Assembly (NCBI GenBank): GCA_028280505.1
Contig: JANQLO010000040.1
Location: forward strand, 62,001 to 126,000
Direction: 5' to 3'
Length of the DNA stretch: 64,000 nucleotides
Source of the DNA: Chromatiales bacterium
Lineage (GTDB): Bacteria > Pseudomonadota > Gammaproteobacteria > Chromatiales > Chromatiaceae
Position numbers and translations under genes: made by a program. Under the pieces are notes generated by a model. It searched no databases and had not been told where the DNA came from. It saw nothing but the letters and a program-made list of their open reading frames with translations. Shown piece after piece: positions 1 to 7,528 of this stretch. Positions within the stretch are counted from its first letter, which is position 1; every line of letters starts with the position of its first letter.

Positions 1-81
1 AAACCGCCGATATCGGGTGCCGAAATCCGTATGCTGGTCTACCCTGTAATCGACACCCATCCATGTGGTAATGACGTCATC

Positions 82-1200
82 ATGGAAGACCGTGGATTTC
101 TGGCTCGTCGCGAGCTGCAAACCCTGATCGATGCGCTGAAGCATGCCGGTTACAGAGTGGTCGCCCCACGCGTGGTCGACCATGCGATTCAATACCTGGA
201 TCTCGACCACGCGGACCAGCTCCCACACGGATGGCAAGACACCCAGGCACCCGGCAGCTATCGTTTGACCCAAAGCGATGAAACACGTTGTTTCGCCTGG
301 GCCAACGGCCCACAGGCACTCAAGCCCTATTTGTTCAAATCGCGCGAGGTGTTATGGCACTCGCAACGGGAGACGGACGGTAACCTGAGCTTTCATACCG
401 ACGAAACGGAACCGCAGGCGCTGGCGGTGATTGGCGTACGGGCTTGCGACCTCGCGGCATTGGCATTGCACGATCAACATTTTCTCGAGCGCATTCCCGA
501 CCCTTACTATGCCGCTCAGCGGAAAAAGCTCTTGCTGATAGCGGTGCATTGCAGCCACCCGGCCGATACATGCTTCTGCGTATCGACCGGCGACGGCCCG
601 CGGGCACAAAGTGGCTGCGATCTGGCATTGAGTGAGTTGGATGACGGCTATCTGGTCGAAGTCGGCAGCCCGGCCGGCGAATCGTTGATCGAGGCATTGC
701 CGCTGGAAAACGCGACAACCGAGCAACACGCCCAGGCCAACGCACAAATCGAGCACGCAACCCGTGCCCAACAACGGTCGTTGCCATCGCGCAATCTACG
801 CGACCGGCTTTTCGTTCGTCTGAACCACCCACGCTGGCAGGCGGTCGCCGAACGTTGTCTGTCGTGCGGCAACTGCACCAGCGTCTGCCCGACCTGTTTC
901 TGCCATCAGGAGACCCAGGTACCGACACTCGGTGGCGATAGCAGCGAGCACGTCCGCGAATGGGACTCCTGTTTCACTCAGGGCCATAGCTATATGCACG
1001 GCTTCATCGTGCGCCCCGAGACCGAACACCGTTATCGCCAATGGCTAACCCACAAACTCGGCAGCTGGCACGACCAGTACGGTCGCAGCGGCTGTGTCGG
1101 CTGCGGTCGCTGTATCACTTGGTGTCCGGTCGGCATCGACATTACCGAAGAGGCCTACGCAATCTGCGGCACGCCACCGGCCGACGGAGGTGAGGCATGA
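82..1200 (+). CDS. hydB: NiFe (sulf)hydrogenase beta subunit, 4Fe-4S dicluster protein (HydB)
   Basis: Electron-transfer subunit of a cytoplasmic group 3b bidirectional NADP-linked hydrogenase/sulfhydrogenase. The C-terminal third carries two ferredoxin-type clusters: [12 protein letters not shown] followed by a further CFC, and [14 protein letters not shown]. It would pass electrons between the small subunit HydD and the flavin subunit HydG. The frame is open to the left edge and an ATG at 31 is possible. I prefer ATG 82 ([12 protein letters not shown]), because the helix beginning there resembles the usual N-terminus of the family and the 17 residues before it do not. The end overlaps hydG by 4 bp, so the genes are translationally coupled. 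Confidence 0.9.
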   Translation: MEDRGFLARRELQTLIDALKHAGYRVVAPRVVDHAIQYLDLDHADQLPHGWQDTQAPGSYRLTQSDETRCFAWANGPQALKPYLFKSREVLWHSQRETDGNLSFHTDETEPQALAVIGVRACDLAALALHDQHFLERIPDPYYAAQRKKLLLIAVHCSHPADTCFCVSTGDGPRAQSGCDLALSELDDGYLVEVGSPAGESLIEALPLENATTEQHAQANAQIEHATRAQQRSLPSRNLRDRLFVRLNHPRWQAVAERCLSCGNCTSVCPTCFCHQETQVPTLGGDSSEHVREWDSCFTQGHSYMHGFIVRPETEHRYRQWLTHKLGSWHDQYGRSGCVGCGRCITWCPVGIDITEEAYAICGTPPADGGEA

Positions 1201-2018
1201 ATCCCTATCTGCCGCGGGAAGCCGAGATCGTTGAACGCATCCAGGAATCGGATAACACCTTTACCCTGCACCTGCGGCTGACCGACGACCGGCCCTACAG
1301 TTTCGAACCCGGTCAGTTCAACATGCTTTACCTGCACGGCTCGGGCGAAGTGGCTATCTCCATCGTCGGCGAAGACCCAGCCCAACGTTTGCTCACACAC
1401 ACCATCCGTGTACTGGGCCGGATCACCCGCGGTCTGGCCGCACTCGACGTCGGACAATGTATCGGGCTACGCGGTCCTTATGGCCGCGGCTGGCCGATGC
1501 GCGAGGCCGAGGGCCATGATGTCGTCGTGGTGACCGGCGGCCTCGGCTGCGCACCATCGGTGTCGATCATTCATCACATTCTCGAACACCGCGACCACTA
1601 TGGCCACCTGAGCATCCTACAAGGTGTCAAACACACCGACGACCTGATCTGGCAGGCCCAATACGATGCGTGGGCGGCACTGCCCTATGTCGATGTACTG
1701 CTTGCCGCCGATGTCGCCGACCCCCAATGGCACGGCCATGTCGGACTGGTGACCGCGTTGTTCAGTCAGCTTCGCCTGGTGCCCGACAAGACTATCGGCA
1801 TGCTGTGTGGTCCGGAACTGATGATGCGCGCAGCCGCCGACGGCTTACACGCACTCGGGCTACCGCCCCAGGCCATTTATCTCAGCATGGAACGCAATAT
1901 GCACTGCGCGGTGGGCCACTGCGGCCATTGTCAAATGGGCGCTAAATACGTTTGTCGCGATGGCCCGGTGTTTCCCTGGCCCGAGGTACGCGAACTGCTT
2001 GGCGTGAGGGGGTACTGA
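1197..2018 (+). CDS. hydG: NiFe (sulf)hydrogenase gamma subunit, FAD/NAD(P)-binding reductase (HydG)
   Basis: Flavoprotein subunit that exchanges electrons with NAD(P)H. It has the ferredoxin-reductase layout: an N-terminal FAD-binding barrel (EPGQFNMLYLHG near residues 38-50; RGPYGRGWP near 91-99), a nucleotide-binding half beginning VVVTGGLGCAPS, and a C-terminal [2Fe-2S] motif with Cys at about 237, 242, 245 and 253. Its 273 residues are normal for the family. The start ATG lies inside the end of hydB (ATGA overlap), and hydD begins 1 bp after its stop, so this is one operon. Confidence 0.92.
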   Translation: MNPYLPREAEIVERIQESDNTFTLHLRLTDDRPYSFEPGQFNMLYLHGSGEVAISIVGEDPAQRLLTHTIRVLGRITRGLAALDVGQCIGLRGPYGRGWPMREAEGHDVVVVTGGLGCAPSVSIIHHILEHRDHYGHLSILQGVKHTDDLIWQAQYDAWAALPYVDVLLAADVADPQWHGHVGLVTALFSQLRLVPDKTIGMLCGPELMMRAAADGLHALGLPPQAIYLSMERNMHCAVGHCGHCQMGAKYVCRDGPVFPWPEVRELLGVRGY

Positions 2019-2019
2019 C

Positions 2020-2811
2020 ATGGCCAAACCCAGTATCGCCGTACACAAGTTCTCGTCCTGCGACGGTTGTCAGCTCGCCTTCCTCAATGCCGGCGAAGAC
2101 TTGCTCACGCTATCGGAGCTGATCGACATCCGGCATTTTCTCGAGGCCGGCATGGCCGACGAAGAGGCCAAGGTCGATATCGCCTTTGTCGAAGGCAGCA
2201 TTTCGACCGATGAAGAGATCGAGCGTATTGCACGCGTGCGTGCCAACAGCGATTTCGTCGTCACTATCGGCGCCTGCGCGACCGCCGGCGGCCTTCAGGC
2301 ATTGCGTAATCTCGATGACAACCACGAGGCGTGGAAAAATGCGATTTATGCGAAGCCCCAGTTCATCACGACGCTGGACTATGCCCGCCCGGTGAAGGAA
2401 TTGATCAAGGTCGATTTCGAACTCTGGGGCTGCCCGGTCAACGGTCGCCAGGTACTGGCGGCAGTGCAACAGCTGCTTTTCGGCGTTGCACCACTGCAAT
2501 CCAACGACAAGGTCTGCATGGAGTGCAAGCGAACCCATACGGTCTGCGTCATGGTCGCCGAAAACCGCCCGTGCATGGGTCCGGTCACGCGCACCGGCTG
2601 CGGCGCATTGTGTCCTCGCTTTGGCCGCGACTGCTACGCCTGCTTCGGTCCAGCGGAAAACATCAATGGGCCGGCCATGGCCGCACGCTTGCAAGGCCTC
2701 GGCTTGCCGCCGGCCGATGTCGCCCGACGCTTCCTGTTTATCAACAGTCAGGCAGGCGACTTCCATGAAATCGGGCGACAAAGCTATCGACGAGGATTCG
2801 ACGATGACTGA
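2020..2811 (+). CDS. hydD: NiFe hydrogenase small subunit (HydD), group 3b
   Basis: Fe-S small subunit of the hydrogenase, related to the 20-kDa NuoB-like family. Residues 12-17 (SSCDGC) begin the proximal 4Fe-4S site, continued by the GACATAGG and WGCPVNG segments. The C-terminal part (CMECKRTHTVC and then a Cys-rich run including CGALCPRFGRDC) should hold two further clusters. No signal peptide is present, which fits a cytoplasmic enzyme. The last 8 bp overlap the start of hydA. Family membership is clear; assignment to group 3b rests on the hydB-hydG neighbours. Confidence 0.93.
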   Translation: MAKPSIAVHKFSSCDGCQLAFLNAGEDLLTLSELIDIRHFLEAGMADEEAKVDIAFVEGSISTDEEIERIARVRANSDFVVTIGACATAGGLQALRNLDDNHEAWKNAIYAKPQFITTLDYARPVKELIKVDFELWGCPVNGRQVLAAVQQLLFGVAPLQSNDKVCMECKRTHTVCVMVAENRPCMGPVTRTGCGALCPRFGRDCYACFGPAENINGPAMAARLQGLGLPPADVARRFLFINSQAGDFHEIGRQSYRRGFDDD

Positions 2812-4099
2812 ACGTTCGGTAAGCATCCATGTCCCGGCGATGACCCGGGTCGAAGGCGAAGGCGCCCTGCGCCTGCGAATCGAAAACGGACGGATCGAGG
2901 AACTCGCGCTGGATATCTTCGAACCGCCGCGCTATTTCGAAAAATTTCTCGAGGGCCGACGCTATCACGAGGTACTGGACACGGTTGCACGCATCTGCGG
3001 CATCTGTCCTATCGCCTATCAAATGAGCGCTGCGCAGGCAGTGGAAAACGCCTTCGGCATACAAACGACCGATTGGACGCGCGACATGCGTCGGGTGTTT
3101 TATTGCGGCGAATGGCTGCAAAGCCATGCGCTTCACGTCCATCTGCTGGCAGCGCCGGACTTTCTCGGCTTCGACAGCGTCGTCGGTATGGCCGCCGAGT
3201 ATCCCGATGCAGTACGACGTGGTTTGCGACTGCAAGGGTTGGGCAATTCACTGATCAGCCTGCTCGGCGGCCGTTCGGTACACCCGGTCGGTGCCTGCGT
3301 CGGCGGTTTTTTCCGCGCACCGACACAGGTCGAGGTCGACGGCATACTGGCCGAACTGCACGCTGCCCTTCCCGACGCGGTCGAACTGGTTGAGTGGGCC
3401 GCAGCATTGGGCGTGCCGGACGATCCACAGGGCTTCACCAGTGTGTCGCTACGCCATACCGATGACTACCCCATGGCCGAGGGACGTATCGTCTCCGATG
3501 CCGGGCTGGATATCACGGTCGACGACTACGAAAAACACTTCGCTGAAGAACATCGTCAGCAATCGACCGCGCTATTCTCGCTGCTCGATGGCCAACCCTA
3601 TTTGGTCGGTCCGCTTGCGCGGCTCAATCTCAACCTCGACCGACTGCCGGATGCCAGCCACCGATTGCTCACGGCATCCGGCATCCGTTTTCCCAGCAAC
3701 AATATGTTCTTGAGCCTATTTGCCCGTACGCTGGAAATTCATGTCGCGATCGTCGAGGCGATACGACTGCTCGAGGCTTACCAACAACCGCGTTCGCCTT
3801 ATCAGGAAGTCGAGACCCGCGAGGGCGTCGGCTGTGGCGCCACCGAGGCGCCGCGCGGTCTGCTCTGGCATCGCTATACGCTCGACAATGATGGAATCGT
3901 CCGAGCGGCACGCATCGTGCCGCCGACCAGTCAGAATCAGGCACGGATCGAACAGGATCTACACCGCAGCCTTGCCGCTTTCGGCATCGACCAACAAGAC
4001 GATGACCTGCGCCTGCGCGCCGAAACCGTCATTCGCAATTACGACCCCTGCATCTCCTGCGCGACCCATTTTCTACATCTCGACGTTCGACGCACATGA
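2804..4099 (+). CDS. hydA: NiFe hydrogenase large subunit (HydA), group 3b
   Basis: Catalytic subunit with the NiFe active site. The N-terminal ligand motif RICGIC lies at residues 63-68 and the C-terminal motif DPCISCATH at about 414-422, followed by only nine residues that would form the peptide removed during maturation. The frame is open further upstream, but ATG 2804 (MTERSVSIHVPAMTRVEGEG) is the family start. It gives 431 residues and an 8-bp overlap with hydD. The next gene encodes the expected maturation protease. No hyp cofactor-assembly genes are in view, so they must be encoded elsewhere. Confidence 0.93.
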   Translation: MTERSVSIHVPAMTRVEGEGALRLRIENGRIEELALDIFEPPRYFEKFLEGRRYHEVLDTVARICGICPIAYQMSAAQAVENAFGIQTTDWTRDMRRVFYCGEWLQSHALHVHLLAAPDFLGFDSVVGMAAEYPDAVRRGLRLQGLGNSLISLLGGRSVHPVGACVGGFFRAPTQVEVDGILAELHAALPDAVELVEWAAALGVPDDPQGFTSVSLRHTDDYPMAEGRIVSDAGLDITVDDYEKHFAEEHRQQSTALFSLLDGQPYLVGPLARLNLNLDRLPDASHRLLTASGIRFPSNNMFLSLFARTLEIHVAIVEAIRLLEAYQQPRSPYQEVETREGVGCGATEAPRGLLWHRYTLDNDGIVRAARIVPPTSQNQARIEQDLHRSLAAFGIDQQDDDLRLRAETVIRNYDPCISCATHFLHLDVRRT

Positions 4100-4557
4100 T
4101 CCGCGTGATAGGCATCGGTTCGCCATTCGGGGACGATCAAGCCGGATGGCTGGTGATTAGACGCCTGCAGGACGGTGTGCCCAGTACCGTCAACCTGCTG
4201 ACCCTGGATCAGCCTGGCGCAACCCTGATCAACTGGATATCCGGTGTCGATCATCTGATCCTGGTCGATGCCCTCCTTTGCCCGCAATGCCGCGAACCCT
4301 TTCGCGAAGTCGGCGTCGATGAAGTTGATCAAGGCGACAGAATGCTCAGCAGCCACGGACTCAACCTGTCGCAAACCCTGCAACTTGCCGCCAGTCTCGG
4401 TTATCTGCCGCATCGGATAGAGATTTATGGCGTCGTAGTGACCGAACCGAAGCGGGAATCATTGAGCGACACGACAGCAGCGCATGCCGATGCACTCGCG
4501 GCCCACCTGCGAAAAGAATTATCAAACGACCGAAATGTTTGCGTAACGTCAAAATAG
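4096..4557 (+). CDS. hydrogenase maturation protease (HycI/HyaD family)
   Basis: Endopeptidase expected to clip the C-terminal tail of HydA after nickel insertion. The N-terminus IRVIGIGSPFGDDQAGW carries the family GxGNxxxxDDG-like segment with an Asp for nickel sensing. A second conserved acidic position lies in HLILVDALL and a His in MLSSHGLNLSQTL. At 153 residues it has the normal family size. It overlaps the hydA stop by 4 bp (ATGA), so it is the last gene of the hydrogenase operon. Group 3-type proteases vary in name, so no symbol is assigned. Confidence 0.88.
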   Translation: MIRVIGIGSPFGDDQAGWLVIRRLQDGVPSTVNLLTLDQPGATLINWISGVDHLILVDALLCPQCREPFREVGVDEVDQGDRMLSSHGLNLSQTLQLAASLGYLPHRIEIYGVVVTEPKRESLSDTTAAHADALAAHLRKELSNDRNVCVTSK

Positions 4558-4624
4558 AATCGGACAAAAACTGGTCAATGCGTAAACGCCGTGACTTCTT
4601 GCTCTAGATCATAATTCACTGCTC

Positions 4625-4639
4625 TATAACAAGGTTATA
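4625..4639. promoter_or_regulatory. palindrome TATAAC-aag-GTTATA upstream of the cytochrome gene
   Basis: A 15-bp inverted repeat with perfect 6-bp arms lies 84 bp before the start of the di-heme cytochrome gene, in the only sizeable gap (about 165 bp) after the hydrogenase operon. Its placement suits an operator or a promoter-proximal site. The cognate regulator is unknown and AT-rich palindromes of this size occur by chance. Confidence 0.3.
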
Positions 4640-4723
4640 TTTTGTCGTTCGAGACGTACTGCACATTGTCGGCCCCTGCGACAAAAGTAGTCATAAAAAA
4701 TACGCGATAAAGAGGATCTATCG

Positions 4724-5833
4724 ATGTTCAAACGAATCGTGATCGCGGCGCTCGCCCTGGTCGGCGCCATGCCCTTGCTCGCGGCCGATATGGCCAACGG
4801 ACAACTCATCAACAAGAGCTGCGCACTCTGCCACGGCATTCATGGCCAAGGTGCATCAGGCAAACTGTCGCCACGTATCGCTGGATTGCCCAGGGAATAC
4901 ATCATTAAAGCGATGAAGGACTACGTCGACGGCACCCGCGTATACCCACTGATGGTACGCACCTCACAGATCGACAAATTCACCGAAAAAGACTTTACCG
5001 ATGTCGCCGCCTACCTGTCGGCGCTCGACCTCAGCTCCGACGAACGATTCAATATCAAATCGACCTTCGGCGACCCCGACGAGGGTAAGAGTATTTATCG
5101 CAGCGATTGCCGCAACTGCCATGCACGCGACGCTTACGGTAAACCCAGTAAAGAGGCCCCGCCTTTGGCCGGCCAGCATCCCGAGTACCTCTTCACCACC
5201 ATGCGAGGCTTCAAAGAAGGCCACAGAATTCACGCTAACGATCGGGAAGACGACAGCTTCGTCGATTACGGTGACGAAGATTTCATGAATCTCGCAGCCT
5301 ATCTGGCCACAAAAGATGATCGCAAGATCGTCGCCGGTTACGAATTCAACCCACCCATCTTCCGTACCAATCTGGCATTGCGTGATCGCGACAATTTAAG
5401 CGACAGCATTCAGATTACCGACATCACCCAGACCGTAGTGCGCATGGCCGTGGACGCCGGTATCACGACGGCACAGGCGGAAAAGGCGATGATCGCCAAA
5501 GCCAAGGAGATCGGACTGAAAAAGGTCGCACAGCAAAAGGTCTCGCAATTCTTGTCCAAACAAGGCGTCGAGATGCCTCACCTGTCGATCTTCCAGTTCT
5601 GTAACCCACTGGATGCGCGCCTGATGGTTATGGCCGATCCGGTCTTCTCCAGCTACATGCCTTGCCGTATCTCCATGGTCGAAGATGCTGACGGCAAATT
5701 GTGGTTGATGATGCTTAACCTCGACATGCTGATCAACAGCAAACTCTTGCCGACCGAGGTCGTCGAGACCGCTGTACGGGTCAACCAGCAGATGCTCGAT
5801 GTCATGAACGCCGGTTCCGCCGGCAAGCCCTGA
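4724..5833 (+). CDS. periplasmic di-heme cytochrome c with C-terminal DUF302 domain
   Basis: Exported electron carrier of unknown partner. Residues 1-20 form a signal peptide ending LLA-AD. Two class I cytochrome modules follow, with heme motifs CALCH (33-37) and CRNCH (129-133). From about residue 255 to the end the sequence changes to a DUF302-like domain, recognisable from the stretch around FQFCNPLDARLMVMADP and SSYMPCRISMVED. The first module has a plausible Met ligand (YPLM, about 77); I see no obvious Met for the second. Joining of two c-type hemes to DUF302 is unusual. The gene stands alone between a palindrome and a strong terminator. The RBS is AGAGG shortly before ATG. Confidence 0.82.
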   Translation: MFKRIVIAALALVGAMPLLAADMANGQLINKSCALCHGIHGQGASGKLSPRIAGLPREYIIKAMKDYVDGTRVYPLMVRTSQIDKFTEKDFTDVAAYLSALDLSSDERFNIKSTFGDPDEGKSIYRSDCRNCHARDAYGKPSKEAPPLAGQHPEYLFTTMRGFKEGHRIHANDREDDSFVDYGDEDFMNLAAYLATKDDRKIVAGYEFNPPIFRTNLALRDRDNLSDSIQITDITQTVVRMAVDAGITTAQAEKAMIAKAKEIGLKKVAQQKVSQFLSKQGVEMPHLSIFQFCNPLDARLMVMADPVFSSYMPCRISMVEDADGKLWLMMLNLDMLINSKLLPTEVVETAVRVNQQMLDVMNAGSAGKP

Positions 5834-5876
5834 GAAACCGGGCCGCGGGGGCCGATACCCCCGACTTCGGATCGAG

Positions 5877-5909
5877 AAACCCCGCAGCGAACAGGCTGCG
5901 GGGTTTTTT
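5877..5909 (+). terminator. rho-independent terminator after the cytochrome gene
   Basis: Perfect 12-bp stem (AAACCCCGCAGC paired with GCTGCGGGGTTT), 6-base loop and a T-run, starting 44 bp after the cytochrome stop codon. Confidence 0.93.
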
Positions 5910-6131
5910 AATGTCCGCGTGGTCGCGCAATCGAACAACATCGTCATAGCCCGGTGAGACGACGTCAATTAATCCATTCGCCCGCCGATACGATCGTGAG
6001 GGATTTCGACGAACGCTGAACTCGTGCCATGCTGTCTTTACGAAACATCCTGACCGATATCATGCAGCAGCCATCCGTCGACACGGGCAGTTCGCGATGA
6101 CAACAGGCAAAACAACCACGAATCGACGACA

Positions 6132-6413
6132 ATGAAGCGAGCCCATCTCTCGCAAAAGAAGAATAGACGCAGGTGGCCTTATCGTGTCACGCCGGCATTC
6201 GCCGTCGCAATTCCGCTCGGCCAAACCGCAACGGGCGACAATCCGGACCTATCGGCTCTCCGTGAAAACACCAAGCGGACCGGTAGCGAACCGAACACCC
6301 GCAGTTTGCCGAACCTCAGTCACGTCGAGAGACTCACGGACGCGTTCAGCTCGGACGCACAACACGCGCAGGGGCGGCATGCCCGCACCTCAACGGTACC
6401 GAATACGCCATGA
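6132..6413 (+). CDS. small uncertain ORF ahead of the YfiR-like gene
   Basis: A 93-codon frame whose stop overlaps the start of the YfiR-like gene (ATGA), which is the best argument that it is translated. Residues 1-30 are basic then weakly hydrophobic, like a poor signal peptide; the rest is polar and low in complexity with many Ser, Asn and Arg. I do not recognise it. In related YfiR-kinase clusters an outer-membrane receptor gene often sits here, so this could be a decayed remnant or only chance. The stretch from 5910 to 6131 shows no other gene. Confidence 0.3.
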   Translation: MKRAHLSQKKNRRRWPYRVTPAFAVAIPLGQTATGDNPDLSALRENTKRTGSEPNTRSLPNLSHVERLTDAFSSDAQHAQGRHARTSTVPNTP

Positions 6414-6976
6414 GTATTCGATCCGCAGTACCGGACAAAGCAAGGATACGACTTTGGCGTACCTTGCTCAGTGCGATGCTGGTCTTGCTGTCCCATGGCA
6501 ATTCAATCGCTGCAGAGATATCCGAAGCGGCGGTCAAAGCCGTCTACATCTTCAATTTCGCCAGCTTTGTCGAATGGCCTGAAGATGAAAACGCCCCGGT
6601 ACCACCCACCTTCGATATCTGCACCCTGGGTGAAGACGAGGTAAGCACCCTACTCCCAGGCGTCATCAAAGATGAAAAGCTGGGACAAACGCCTTTAAGA
6701 CACTTGGCATTGTCATCCTCTGATACGCTGCAATCTTGTCGCATCCTCTATCTCTCGACAGTCGACGATGAAACCATGTCGAACGTTCGGAACGCCGTCA
6801 ACGGCCGGCCGATACTGACCGTCAGCGATCAAGCCGGCTTCGCGGTGCGTGGCGGGCATATTGAATTCGGGTTACTCCGCAAGCGCGTACATACGATCAT
6901 CAACCGCCGTTCGGTGAACACCAGCGGGCTCCGGGTCAGCGCCCAGCTCTACCGGCTGGCGACGGTCGTGGATTAA
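6410..6976 (+). CDS. YfiR family periplasmic protein (DUF4154)
   Basis: Secreted regulator of the YfiR type. In the Pseudomonas YfiBNR system YfiR sits in the periplasm and represses the CHASE8-containing diguanylate cyclase YfiN. Here residues 12-35 form a signal peptide and the body begins EISEAAVKAVYIFNFASFVE, the hallmark start of the family. Cys at 71 (FDICTLG) and 110 (LQSCRILYLS) are placed to form a disulfide; no second Cys pair is present. The C-terminus keeps the typical HIEFGLLRKRVHTIINR block. It lies 15 bp upstream of a CHASE8 sensor kinase, so it probably gates that kinase rather than a cyclase. Confidence 0.87.
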   Translation: MSIRSAVPDKARIRLWRTLLSAMLVLLSHGNSIAAEISEAAVKAVYIFNFASFVEWPEDENAPVPPTFDICTLGEDEVSTLLPGVIKDEKLGQTPLRHLALSSSDTLQSCRILYLSTVDDETMSNVRNAVNGRPILTVSDQAGFAVRGGHIEFGLLRKRVHTIINRRSVNTSGLRVSAQLYRLATVVD

Positions 6977-6991
6977 GCGGGATCCAGATCT

Positions 6992-7528
6992 ATGATCAAC
7001 CGCCTTCGCAATGCCCCGATACGTTTTAAGTTGATCGCGATCGCATTGATCTCGGCGGCGGTCGCGCTCCTCGGTGCCACCCTGGTACTGCTGGCTCAGA
7101 AGTTCATCAACGACCGACAAGCACTCGAGGAACGCGCCAACAGCGTCGCTGAAATCATCGCTGCCAATACGCGGGGGGCACTGGCGTTCGGCGACCGTGC
7201 CGATGCCGAAAACACACTCGATGCCGTAAGCAACGAACGCGACGTTGTCAACGTAGAAATCCGAACACCCGACGGTGAGATTTTTGCCGAATATCAGAGC
7301 CAAGAGGCCCAAGACCTGCTGTTGTCAAAACACTTGGAGCGGCATGTGCACGACACATCGGAGCAAGTACCACCGGATCACACCCATTCTGAAAACGGGC
7401 GCTCGACCGAGCACCTCGAGTACTTCCATCTCATCAAACCGATTAGATCGATAACCGCCGTTTGGGATATCTGCATGTCCAGATGGACTTGTCCGGAGTC
7501 TACGAGGAATTATGGGAACAGGCGATGA
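6992..7528 (+). pseudogene. N-terminal (CHASE8 sensor) fragment of a frameshifted hybrid histidine kinase
   Basis: This frame holds a first membrane helix (about residues 12-31) and a periplasmic CHASE8-like region with the family block ANTRGALAFGDRADAENTLD. After FHLIKPIR (near 7447) it loses similarity and runs to a stop at 7528. The frame starting at 7447 continues with IDNRRLGYLHVQMDLSG, exactly what should follow. One missing base after the AGA codon at 7445-7447 explains both halves. The cause could be a real mutation or a sequencing error; the site is not a recognisable slippery heptamer. Confidence 0.8.

Noticed and set aside
6132-6413. Remnant of a TonB-dependent receptor
   Set aside because: Only the position suggests it; no receptor motif can be recognised in the 93 codons.
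7440-7460. Programmed -1 frameshift in the hybrid kinase
   Set aside because: No slippery heptamer or following stem at the shift point; a one-base loss or sequencing error is simpler.
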